Assembly (NCBI GenBank): GCA_034422115.1
Contig: DAOUJW010000024.1
Location: 1-37,935, forward strand
Direction of reading: 5' to 3'
Origin: DAOUJW01 sp034422115
GTDB lineage: Bacteria; Chloroflexota; Dehalococcoidia; Lucifugimonadales; UBA2985
Length of the DNA: 37,935 bases
A program made the position numbers and the translations under genes. The notes beneath the pieces were generated by a model. The model searched no databases and was not told where the DNA came from. It saw nothing but the letters and a program-made list of their open reading frames with translations. Below are positions 31,169 to 37,935 of the stretch, in pieces. Position 1 is the first letter of the stretch, and each line of letters starts with the position of its first letter.

Positions 31169-31177
31169 TGTTACAAT
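31169..31177 (+). promoter_or_regulatory. Extended -10 promoter of the Lon-type protease gene
   Basis: TGTTACAAT: TG, one base, then TACAAT (31172-31177). The predicted start near 31184 lies after an upstream in-frame ATG (31166), supporting GTG 31220 as the true start. Confidence 0.6.
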
Positions 31178-31219
31178 GGTTCCAGCTTTGAGAAGACTCC
31201 TTCAAATGGGAGGACATCA

Positions 31220-33694
31220 GTGCCGGAGCTGTCGGCTGACGCCCTGTTCAGGGTGTGCGATAACCAGTGCCTGGACTTCCGGACCACGGCAGACCTGCCG
31301 CCCCTGCAGGCCATAATAGGGCAGGACAGGGCCGTGCAGGCGCTGGAGTTCGGCCTGGAGATAGAGGATAAGGGGTTCAACATCTTCGCCGCCGGGCCCT
31401 CCGGCACGGGCAAGGCAGCCGCCATCACCAGCTTCCTGAATGAGCGGGCCAGGGCCAGGGAGGTCCCGCCCGACTGGTGCTACGTCTACAACTTCAGGAA
31501 TCCCAACAGCCCCAGGGCCCTCAGCCTGCCCCCGGGCAAGGCCAGGGAGTTCCAGCGGGACATGAGGACACTGGTTACAGAGGCCGGAAGGGACATTACC
31601 CGGATCTTTGAAAGCAACGAGTATTCAAATCGCAGGGAAGAGCTGGCCCAGGGCTTCAGGCGGGACCGCGACGAGCTTTTCAAGCAGCTTGACGAGCGCG
31701 CCAGGCGGGACGGCTTTGCTCTCCAGTCCTCCCCTACCGGTCTGGCTCTGGTTCCCCATCGAGAAGGCAGACCCCTGACTGAAGAGGAGATGTCGTCTCT
31801 CACGCCGGAGCAGAGGGCGCAGATCGGGCAGGGCCGTCAGAAGCTGGAGTCCGACCTTAAGCAGGTACTCTCCCACGTGCGCTCCGTTGAGCGGCGCTTG
31901 AACGAGAGCATCCAGGAGATGGACAAGGACATAGTGGGAACCGCCATGGACTTTCTGGCAAGGGAGCTGCAGGATAAGTACGACGCTCTTCCACAGGTAG
32001 TTTCCTACCTGGAGGAGGTTGAGCATGACATGGCGGAGAACGTCGACCTGCTGAGGCCGAAGCCCAGGGAGGAGCGCCGCCCCGACCCCCTGGAGTCGCC
32101 TGTAGACAACCAGAACAGCCTTCGCAGATACGAGGTCAACGTCATCGTGGACAACTCCGACCTCACGGAGGCGCCTGTCGTGTCGGAGTTCAGCCCCACG
32201 CCCTACAACATCATGGGGCGCGTGGAGCGCGAGGCCCAGTTCGGCGCCCTTCAGACGGACCTCACCATGATTCGCCCCGGCTCGCTGCACCGCGCCAACG
32301 GCGGCTACTACATCGTCAGGATAGAGGAGGTGCTGCGCAACCCCCTCGCATGGGAGGGCCTCAAGCGGTGCCTCAAGGACGGCAGCATCACCATTGAGGA
32401 GACGGCGGAGCGAATGGGCTTTATGGCGACCAAGGGCCTTGCCCCTGAGCCCATACCCCTGGACATCAAGGCCGTCCTCATCGGCAGCCCCGCGGTCTAC
32501 CAGACGCTGTACACCTACGACCCCGACTTCGTGGAGCTGTTCAAGGTGAAGGTGGACTTCGACAGCACCATGGACCGCACCGAGGATAACGTCCTGGACT
32601 ACGCCGCTTTCGTGTGCGCCCTCGGCGAGAAGGAGGGCCTGCTGCCGGTGGACCGGCCGGGCGTGAGCAAGCTGGTGGAACACAGCTCCCGGCTGGCGGA
32701 CGACCAGACCAAGCTGTCCACCCGCTTCTCCGAGATAAGCGACATCATCCGCGAGGCGAACTACTGGGCGAAGAAGGACGGGGCGGCCTTCATCACGGCA
32801 AAGCACATGGCCCGCGCCGTTGACGAGAAGGTGCACAGGTCAGACCTGATACGGGACAAGATTGTGGAGATGATCAGAAGGGGGACCATCGCCATCGACA
32901 CGGAGGGCGAGGCCGTGGGCCAGGTGAACGGCCTGGCCGTCCTGAGCCTGGGCGACTTCTCCTTTGGGCGGCCGGGGCGCATCACCGTGAGCGTGTCTCC
33001 GGGCAGAGAGGGCCTGATAGACATCGAGCGAGAGGCGCGCCTGGGCGGGAGGCTCCACACCAAGGGCGTTATGATCCTGAGCGGCTACCTCGCGGACAAG
33101 CACGCCCAGGACATCCCCCTGTCCCTGGTGGCCCGCCTGACTATGGAGCAGAGCTATGAGGAGATTGAGGGTGACAGCGCCTCCAGCGCGGAGCTGTACG
33201 CCCTCCTCTCCCGCCTCGCGGACGCGCCCGTAAGGCAGGAGGTGGCCGTCACGGGGTCGGTGAACCAGAAGGGCCAGGTGCAGGCGATAGGCGGCGTCAA
33301 CCAGAAGGTGGAGGGCTTCTTCGACGTGTGCCAAGCCAAGGGGCTGACCGGAAGCCAGGGGGTGATGATACCGGCGTCCAACGTCCAGAACCTGATGCTG
33401 CGGGAGGACGTGGTGCAGGCAGTGCGGGACGGCAGTTTCCACGTCTACAGCATCAGCACCATCGACGAGGGCATAGAGATACTCACCGGGATGAAGGCCG
33501 GCGACCAGCTGCCGGACGGCTCCTTTGAGGAGGGGTCGGTGAACCAGAGAGTGTACAGGCAGCTGCGGGACATGGCCTTCGGCCTCCGGGACTTCATGCG
33601 CAGCGACGATAGAGACGGATACGGCAACGGCGTGGGAACACAGCCCGCCGCCGCTGAGCGGGGCGCTTCCGCCGACTTCCGAGAGAATGAGTAG
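31220..33694 (+). CDS. Lon-type AAA protease (LonB/LonC-like)
   Basis: An 824-residue ATP-dependent protease of the Lon superfamily without the usual N-terminal Lon domain. Residues about 30-70 hold the ATPase start IGQDRAVQALEFGL and Walker A GPSGTGK (K65); the next residue is Ala rather than Ser/Thr. A long helical insertion follows (about 110-290), then HRANGGYYIVRIEEVLRNPLAWE and the rest of the ATPase. The protease domain has the dyad S653 (in EGDSASS) and K696 (in GGVNQKVEG); their 43-residue spacing equals that of E. coli Lon. GTG 31220 has GGGAGG six bases upstream. It likely degrades damaged proteins. Confidence 0.93.
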   Translation: MPELSADALFRVCDNQCLDFRTTADLPPLQAIIGQDRAVQALEFGLEIEDKGFNIFAAGPSGTGKAAAITSFLNERARAREVPPDWCYVYNFRNPNSPRALSLPPGKAREFQRDMRTLVTEAGRDITRIFESNEYSNRREELAQGFRRDRDELFKQLDERARRDGFALQSSPTGLALVPHREGRPLTEEEMSSLTPEQRAQIGQGRQKLESDLKQVLSHVRSVERRLNESIQEMDKDIVGTAMDFLARELQDKYDALPQVVSYLEEVEHDMAENVDLLRPKPREERRPDPLESPVDNQNSLRRYEVNVIVDNSDLTEAPVVSEFSPTPYNIMGRVEREAQFGALQTDLTMIRPGSLHRANGGYYIVRIEEVLRNPLAWEGLKRCLKDGSITIEETAERMGFMATKGLAPEPIPLDIKAVLIGSPAVYQTLYTYDPDFVELFKVKVDFDSTMDRTEDNVLDYAAFVCALGEKEGLLPVDRPGVSKLVEHSSRLADDQTKLSTRFSEISDIIREANYWAKKDGAAFITAKHMARAVDEKVHRSDLIRDKIVEMIRRGTIAIDTEGEAVGQVNGLAVLSLGDFSFGRPGRITVSVSPGREGLIDIEREARLGGRLHTKGVMILSGYLADKHAQDIPLSLVARLTMEQSYEEIEGDSASSAELYALLSRLADAPVRQEVAVTGSVNQKGQVQAIGGVNQKVEGFFDVCQAKGLTGSQGVMIPASNVQNLMLREDVVQAVRDGSFHVYSISTIDEGIEILTGMKAGDQLPDGSFEEGSVNQRVYRQLRDMAFGLRDFMRSDDRDGYGNGVGTQPAAAERGASADFRENE

Positions 33695-33748
33695 ATATTT
33701 CCTGGTACATTGGTCATTGCTACACCCAGTGAGAACAGCGCCTCTTGC

Positions 33749-33840
33749 CCGCTCATGGTGAGCCTGTCGAACCATTTGAGCGGGCATGCAGCAATCATGT
33801 GGCTCCCGCTCACACCCTTCGACAAGCTCAGGGTGAGCGG
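33749..33840. repeat. Family A palindromic repeat doublet
   Basis: Two palindromes 22 bases apart: CCGCTCATGGTGAGCCTGTC...TTTGAGCGG (33749-33783) and CCGCTCACACCCTTCGACAA...GGTGAGCGG (33806-33840). Their inner parts (GAGCCTGTCGAA and TTCGACAAGCTC) are inverted copies. The same doublet occurs at 37768-37849. Confidence 0.88.
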
Positions 33841-33886
33841 GAAATAGAATGTATTTGTACAAGTCTCTTATGATGAGGAGGATCAT

Positions 33887-34543
33887 TTGACAGACCGGCC
33901 ATCGGAGTTGAAGACCCTTGCCGAGCAGGCCCGGGTCTTCTTCAGCCAGAAGCACGCCGCCCGGGAGCGGGCCTTGCAGCTGTCCCGCAGCACCACGCAG
34001 CTATCCTCGACCGCCATACGCGCCGTCCATCGCAACGAGTACGACGAGGCCCGCGGCCTCATCGAGTCGGCCAAAGACCGCGTGGCTGAGATGAAGGACA
34101 TCCAGGAAAACCACCCGGACATCTACTACACGGGCTTTGTGCAGGACGCCCAGAAGGAGTACGTGGAGGCCAATGCGACCTTTGCCTTCATTACGGGCGC
34201 GCCTCTGCCCTACCCTGAGGAGCTTGGCATCTCCTACGGCGCGTACCTCAACGGCCTTGGGGAGACCATTGGGGAGATGCGCCGCTACCTCCTGGACTCC
34301 CTGCGCCGCGCGGACGTGTCGCGCTGCGAGGAGCTTCTTGACCTGATGGACCACGTCTACACTGAGCTGTTCACCATGGACTTCCCGGAGGCTATCACCG
34401 GCGGGCTGCGGCGCACCACAGACGCCATGCGCGGCATCCTGGAGCGCACCCGCGGAGACCTGACCACCGCCCTGAGACAGCAGAGCCTGGAGGAGCGGCT
34501 CACCCAGCTATGGGGCCGCGTGGCGGGGGAAAGCCTTGACTAG
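33887..34543 (+). CDS. Translin family protein
   Basis: A 218-residue all-helical protein of the translin family, which in eukaryotes and archaea forms octameric rings binding single-stranded nucleic acids, with RNase activity in some subunits. Recognisable segments: RERALQLSRSTTQLSSTAIRAVHRNEYDEAR, HPDIYYTGFVQDAQKEYVEA and MDFPEAITGGLRRTTDAMRG. Two acidic patches (RRYLLDSLRRADVSRCEELLDLMDHVYTEL region) may bind metal. TTG 33887 follows GAGGAGG by five bases. The gene sits between Lon and hppA. Confidence 0.85.
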   Translation: MTDRPSELKTLAEQARVFFSQKHAARERALQLSRSTTQLSSTAIRAVHRNEYDEARGLIESAKDRVAEMKDIQENHPDIYYTGFVQDAQKEYVEANATFAFITGAPLPYPEELGISYGAYLNGLGETIGEMRRYLLDSLRRADVSRCEELLDLMDHVYTELFTMDFPEAITGGLRRTTDAMRGILERTRGDLTTALRQQSLEERLTQLWGRVAGESLD

Positions 34544-34564
34544 GATTACTCGTAGTGATAGATT
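34536..34564 (+). promoter_or_regulatory. Promoter of hppA
   Basis: TTGACT (34536-34541) and TAGATT (34559-34564) with 17 bases between, overlapping the translin stop. The predicted start near 34571 leaves a leader of about 60 bases ending in AGGAGGT. Confidence 0.65.
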
Positions 34565-34629
34565 GCACAATTGGGTATGAACAGACAAGAGACCTGCCGC
34601 TATCTTCCCGGGTCCTTAGGAGGTAATTA

Positions 34630-36639
34630 GTGGAGAACGTATACATAGCAATAGGTACTGGCGCCCTGGCCATAATCTTCGCTTTGTTCCTGACCCGGCG
34701 CGTCCTGAGTGAGGACCAGGGCAACGAAAGGATGCAGGAGATAGGCAAGGCTGTCCAGGAGGGCGCCGCAGCCTTCCTGGGACGCGAGTACAGGACCCTT
34801 GCAATTTTCGTCGTGATAGTGGCCGTTGTCTTGGGCGTATTCATCGATCCTGAGACGGCCGTGGCCTACATTGTGGGCGCTATCTGCTCCGCCGGCACCG
34901 GCTACATAGGCATGAACATAGCCGTCCGGGCAAATACCCGCACCGCAAGCGCGGCAATGAGGGGTCTCAACCCCGGCCTCCGGGTGGCCTTCAACAGCGG
35001 CGCGGTGATGGGGATCACGGTGGTGGGTATAAGCATCGTCGGCATCTCAATCCTGTACCTGGTCTTCCAGGACATAACAATGGTGGCAGGCTTCGGCTTT
35101 GGCGCATCCTCCATCGCCCTCTTCGCCCGCGTGGGCGGCGGCATCTTCACCAAGGCCGCGGACGTTGGCTCCGACATCGTGGGCAAGGTTGAGGCGGGCA
35201 TCCCGGAGGACGACCCCCGCAACCCCGCTACAATCGCCGACAACGTTGGCGACAACGTGGGGGACGTGGCCGGCATGGGCGCAGACCTCTTCGAGTCCTA
35301 CTCATCTTCAATCATAGCCACCATCGCCATTGCCGCCGCCGTAGCCGCGGCGGGCTCAAGCGACTTCGCGCCGAGGCTGGTCCTGCCCTTCCTCATCGCT
35401 TCTATGGGCATAGTAAGCTCTATCTTCGGCACCTTCCTGGTCCGCACGGGCGGCGAGGCGTCCATGAGCAAGCTGCTGTGGGCGCTGCGAAAGGGCATTT
35501 ACTTCGCCTCCATACTGGTCATCGGTCTCTCCTACGCCGTCATACAGATGCTGGGCGTAGAGGACGGCAACCGCGTTTTCCTTGCCATCGTCACCGGACT
35601 CATTGCCGGCAACGTCATTGGATTTGCGACTGAGTTCTACACCTCCTACGAATACTTCCCGACCCGGCGCATTTCCGAGGCTTCCCAGACCGGCGCGGGC
35701 ACGACCATCATCACCGGGTTTGCGACTGGGATGATGAGCACCCTCATTCCGGTCGTTTCCGTGGTAGCGGCCATCCTCATCTCCTACTGGGCCGCCGACC
35801 TGTACGGCGTGGCGATTGCAGCCGTGGGCATGCTCTCCACCCTTGGCATCACCCTGGCCACCGACGCCTACGGCCCCGTGGCCGACAACGCCGGCGGCAT
35901 TGCCGAGCAGTCCCACCTTGACCCGGAGGTCCGGGAGCGCACCGACGCCCTTGACTCCCTGGGCAACACCACAGCCGCCACCGGCAAGGGCTTCGCCATC
36001 GGCTCCGCGGCGCTTACGTCCCTGGCTCTGCTGGCCGCCTACGCCCTGACTATAGAGGAGCTCAACCCGGACGTGGGGGAGGTGGTCTTCAACATTCTGG
36101 ACCCCAACGTGCTTGTGGGCCTATTCATTGGGGCGCTGCTCCCCTTCGTCTTCTCCGCCCTGACCATGCAGGCCGTTGGCACCGCCGCCTACGACATTGT
36201 GAACGAGGTGCGCCGCCAGTTCCGGGAGATTCCCGGCATCATGGAGGGCACGGGCAGGCCGGACTACGCCCGGTGCGTGGACATCAGCACCCGCGGGTCG
36301 CTGAGGGCGATGATACTTCCGGGGACGATGGCGGTGGTCGCGCCCATTGCGGTCGGCTTCATCCTCGGCCCTGAGCCCTTGGGCGGGATGCTCATCGGCG
36401 CCATCGCCGCGGGCTTCCTGCTGGCGGTGACGATGGCAAACGCGGGCGGTGCATGGGACAACGCCAAGAAGTACATTGAGGCCGGCCACTTTGACGGCAA
36501 GGGGTCTGAGACCCACAAGGCCGCCGTGGTGGGCGACACCGTCGGCGACCCCTTCAAGGACACCTCCGGGCCGTCGCTGAACATCCTCATCAAGCTGATG
36601 TCAGTGGTAGCCCTTGTGTTTGCGCCCCTGTTCGTGTAG
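34630..36639 (+). CDS. hppA: Membrane-bound ion-translocating pyrophosphatase
   Basis: A 669-residue integral membrane protein with about 16 helices that couples pyrophosphate hydrolysis to H+ (or Na+) export. Catalytic segments: GGGIFTKAADVGSDIVGKVE, DNVGDNVGDVAGMGADLFE, AYGPVADNAGGIAEQS, GGAWDNAKKYIE and the C-terminal GDTVGDPFKDTSGPSLN. In GNTTAATGKG the residue at A449 is Ala, which marks the K+-dependent class (Lys in K+-independent enzymes). Start GTG 34630 has AGGAGGT five bases upstream. The pumped ion cannot be settled from this reading. Confidence 0.96.
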   Translation: MENVYIAIGTGALAIIFALFLTRRVLSEDQGNERMQEIGKAVQEGAAAFLGREYRTLAIFVVIVAVVLGVFIDPETAVAYIVGAICSAGTGYIGMNIAVRANTRTASAAMRGLNPGLRVAFNSGAVMGITVVGISIVGISILYLVFQDITMVAGFGFGASSIALFARVGGGIFTKAADVGSDIVGKVEAGIPEDDPRNPATIADNVGDNVGDVAGMGADLFESYSSSIIATIAIAAAVAAAGSSDFAPRLVLPFLIASMGIVSSIFGTFLVRTGGEASMSKLLWALRKGIYFASILVIGLSYAVIQMLGVEDGNRVFLAIVTGLIAGNVIGFATEFYTSYEYFPTRRISEASQTGAGTTIITGFATGMMSTLIPVVSVVAAILISYWAADLYGVAIAAVGMLSTLGITLATDAYGPVADNAGGIAEQSHLDPEVRERTDALDSLGNTTAATGKGFAIGSAALTSLALLAAYALTIEELNPDVGEVVFNILDPNVLVGLFIGALLPFVFSALTMQAVGTAAYDIVNEVRRQFREIPGIMEGTGRPDYARCVDISTRGSLRAMILPGTMAVVAPIAVGFILGPEPLGGMLIGAIAAGFLLAVTMANAGGAWDNAKKYIEAGHFDGKGSETHKAAVVGDTVGDPFKDTSGPSLNILIKLMSVVALVFAPLFV

Positions 36640-36664
36640 AGACAACCAGAGATTCTGCGCTGAA

Positions 36665-36698
36665 ACAAAGCCCCCTGTCCAATGGCGGGGGGCTTTGT
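36665..36698 (+). terminator. Hairpin terminator after hppA
   Basis: ACAAAGCCCCC / GGGGGCTTTGT, 11 bp with a 12-base loop. The following bases are only moderately T-rich, so efficiency may be partial. It overlaps the region in front of the next promoter. Confidence 0.75.
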
Positions 36699-36713
36699 GC
36701 TGTTATCCCGTGA

Positions 36714-36722
36714 TGATATACT
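36714..36722 (+). promoter_or_regulatory. Extended -10 promoter of the quinone oxidoreductase gene
   Basis: TGATATACT: TG, one base, TATACT (36717-36722). TTGTGC lies 16 bases upstream as a weak -35. The start near 36729 leaves a short leader with AAGGAG before ATG 36766. Confidence 0.6.
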
Positions 36723-36765
36723 TCCGAGCGTAGCACAACTCAATCCGACCATTAAGGAGCATACC

Positions 36766-37749
36766 ATGCGCGCAGCAGTCGTAAGCGAGCCGGGCGGCCC
36801 GGAGGTCTTCCGCATCCAGGACATAGAGGAGCCGACGCCAGGCCCGGAGGAGGTGCTGGTGGACGTCAAGGCCACTGCCCTCAACCGCGCCGACCTGCTG
36901 CAGCGTCGAGGGCGCTATCCCGGCCCGCCGGGGACCCGTGACGATCTGCCCGGCCTGGAGATGGCGGGCGTCGTGGCCGCCGTTGGCGAGCGCGTGGACA
37001 CCGTAGCCGTCGGCGACCGCGTGTTTGCCCTACTGAACGGCGGAGGCTACGGCGAGCGCGTGGTGACCCACCATCGCATGACGGCCCGCATCCCGGACAA
37101 CCTGAGCTTCACCGACGCCGCGTCTGTCCCGGAGGTGTTCCTCACCGCCTACGACGCCCTGTTCAACCACTGCAACCTGGTCATGGGCGAGTCGGCGCTG
37201 ATACACGCCGCTGGCAGCGGCGTGGGCACGGCGGCCATACAGCTGGCCCGTCACGTCGGAGCAACCACCTACGGCACTGTCGGGTCGGCTGAGAAGGTGG
37301 CAAAGGCCGCCGACCTCGGGCTGGACGTAGGCATCAACTATAACGAGCAGGACTTCGCGGAGGTGGTACGCGACCGTTCAGGCGGCCGCGGCGTGGACGT
37401 CATCCTCGACGTCATAGGCGCACCCTACTGGGACAGGAACATATCATCCCTGGCCGTCAAGGGACGCATGGTCATTGTGGGCACTATGGGCGGAGCCACC
37501 CACGAGGTGAACATCGGCTCGCTCATGGGCAAGCGGCTTCGGGTGAACGGCACGGTGCTCAGGGCGCGGCCCATTGAGGAGAAGATTGCCCTGAACCAGC
37601 AGTTCGTCCGCCACGTGCTGCCACTGCTGGCGGACGGCCGTATACGGCCCGTGGTCGACACTATCTACCCTCTGGAGGAGGTGTCGGAGGCGCACCGCTA
37701 CATGGAGAGCAACGCCAACTTCGGCAAGATAGTTCTCACAATGGAGTGA
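36766..37749 (+). CDS. PIG3-like NAD(P)H quinone oxidoreductase (zinc-independent MDR)
   Basis: A 327-residue medium-chain dehydrogenase/reductase related to human TP53I3 and bacterial QOR. N-terminus MRAAVVSEPGGPEVF, then NRADLLQRRGRYPGPPG (PIG3-type), GLEMAGVV and the Rossmann motif IHAAGSGVGTAAIQLA. The Cys/His zinc ligands of alcohol dehydrogenases are absent. GTMGGATHEVNIGSLMGKRL is characteristic of the subgroup. ATG 36766 has AAGGAG seven bases upstream. Likely cytosolic, reducing quinones or enones with NADPH. Confidence 0.92.
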   Translation: MRAAVVSEPGGPEVFRIQDIEEPTPGPEEVLVDVKATALNRADLLQRRGRYPGPPGTRDDLPGLEMAGVVAAVGERVDTVAVGDRVFALLNGGGYGERVVTHHRMTARIPDNLSFTDAASVPEVFLTAYDALFNHCNLVMGESALIHAAGSGVGTAAIQLARHVGATTYGTVGSAEKVAKAADLGLDVGINYNEQDFAEVVRDRSGGRGVDVILDVIGAPYWDRNISSLAVKGRMVIVGTMGGATHEVNIGSLMGKRLRVNGTVLRARPIEEKIALNQQFVRHVLPLLADGRIRPVVDTIYPLEEVSEAHRYMESNANFGKIVLTME

Positions 37750-37767
37750 TGTCCGAATAGGATATCC

Positions 37768-37849
37768 CCGCTCATGGTGAGCCTGTCGAACCATCTGAGC
37801 GGGAACAAGCCGGTCGTGAATACCCGCTCACTCCCTTCGACAAGCTCAG
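37768..37849. repeat. Family A palindromic repeat doublet, second element truncated
   Basis: CCGCTCATGGTGAGCC...CATCTGAGCGG (37768-37802) and CCGCTCACTCCCTTCGACAA (37824-37849), where the second loses its closing arm after GCTCAG. Spacing is the same as at 33749-33840. Confidence 0.82.
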
Positions 37850-37869
37850 CAACTGTCTTAAGTGTCAAG

Positions 37870-37933
37870 CATTTTGTTGAGCTGGAACAGGGTTCCAGGG
37901 TCGACCATGCTTGAGCATGGAGTTCAGTATAAT
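37870..37933 (+). promoter_or_regulatory. Possible operator dyads and -10 of a gene beyond the window
   Basis: CTGGAAC-AGG-GTTCCAG (about 37882-37898) and CCATGCT-TG-AGCATGG (37905-37920) are two perfect 7-bp inverted repeats in tandem. A perfect TATAAT follows at 37928-37933. No good -35 is found at the usual distance. The gene it would serve lies outside the window. Confidence 0.45.
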
Positions 37934-37935
37934 AA

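Noticed and set aside
31625..32836. A 403-codon frame antisense to the Lon-type gene, and a 371-codon one at 32840-33955
   Set aside because: Both are shadows of the Lon coding strand, with low-complexity composition and no ribosome site.

Overview
The window (37,935 bases, GC-rich, no ribosomal RNA) looks like chromosomal DNA of an uncultured Dehalococcoidia/SAR202-type Chloroflexota bacterium. This is an inference from the gene mix, not from a marker gene. The clues are a CaiB-type CoA-transferase, a CoxL-like molybdenum hydroxylase, a dienelactone hydrolase, lipoproteins with Thr/Pro stalks, a seven-iron ferredoxin, an EtfD-like membrane Fe-S reductase, a K+-type membrane pyrophosphatase and a bacterial translin. 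About 32 protein genes are well supported, with tRNA-Ser(UGA) and tRNA-Phe(GAA). No prophage, transposase or CRISPR array was seen.

Layout. 1-3.7 kb: end of a CoA-transferase gene, a heptad-repeat coiled-coil gene and a lone molybdenum hydroxylase large subunit. 3.9-5.4 kb: a RelE/XRE toxin-antitoxin pair, tRNA-Ser, a YkgJ-type cysteine-cluster protein and a DUF6295-like protein. 5.5-10.4 kb: dienelactone hydrolase, an AT-richer membrane protein, two thioredoxin-fold lipoproteins and a YfcE-like phosphoesterase. 10.7-15.5 kb: ferredoxin, a four-gene ABC-2 exporter operon with 4-bp overlaps, and an SDR lacking the usual Tyr/Lys pair. 15.9-18.0 kb: sucC-sucD on the minus strand. 18.2-19.9 kb: an AT-richer islet with a P-loop protein and an anchored protein, neither of known function. 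20.0-25.8 kb: EtfD-like reductase, solitary DNA methyltransferase, a compositionally mosaic membrane protein, SppA-type peptidase and a 61-aa coiled-coil/TM protein. 25.8-29.4 kb: mazG, tRNA-Phe, and convergent otsA/otsB whose stop codons overlap. 29.5-31.0 kb: a J-domain/HNH-nuclease fusion with a partner gene. 31.2-37.7 kb: Lon-type AAA protease, translin, hppA and a PIG3-like quinone oxidoreductase.

How the genes work together. Much of the window is energy and carbon metabolism. CoA-transferase and succinyl-CoA synthetase handle acyl-CoA, the ferredoxin and EtfD-like protein move electrons toward quinone, and HppA couples pyrophosphate to ion transport. OtsA and OtsB make trehalose. MazG, SppA, Lon, the ABC exporter and the thioredoxin lipoproteins are housekeeping or envelope maintenance. 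The accessory layer is the toxin-antitoxin pair, the methyltransferase, the J-HNH pair and the P-loop islet.

Regulation visible in sequence. Several sigma70-type promoters can be placed (TTGACA-17-TAnnnT or extended TGnTATAAT). Some genes appear leaderless or lack a Shine-Dalgarno site (toxin, first ABC gene, TlpA-like lipoprotein). otsA has a long leader with a hairpin and a possible 14-codon upstream ORF ending ATGA-style on the otsA start. At least three families of palindromic intergenic repeats fill many gaps between genes.
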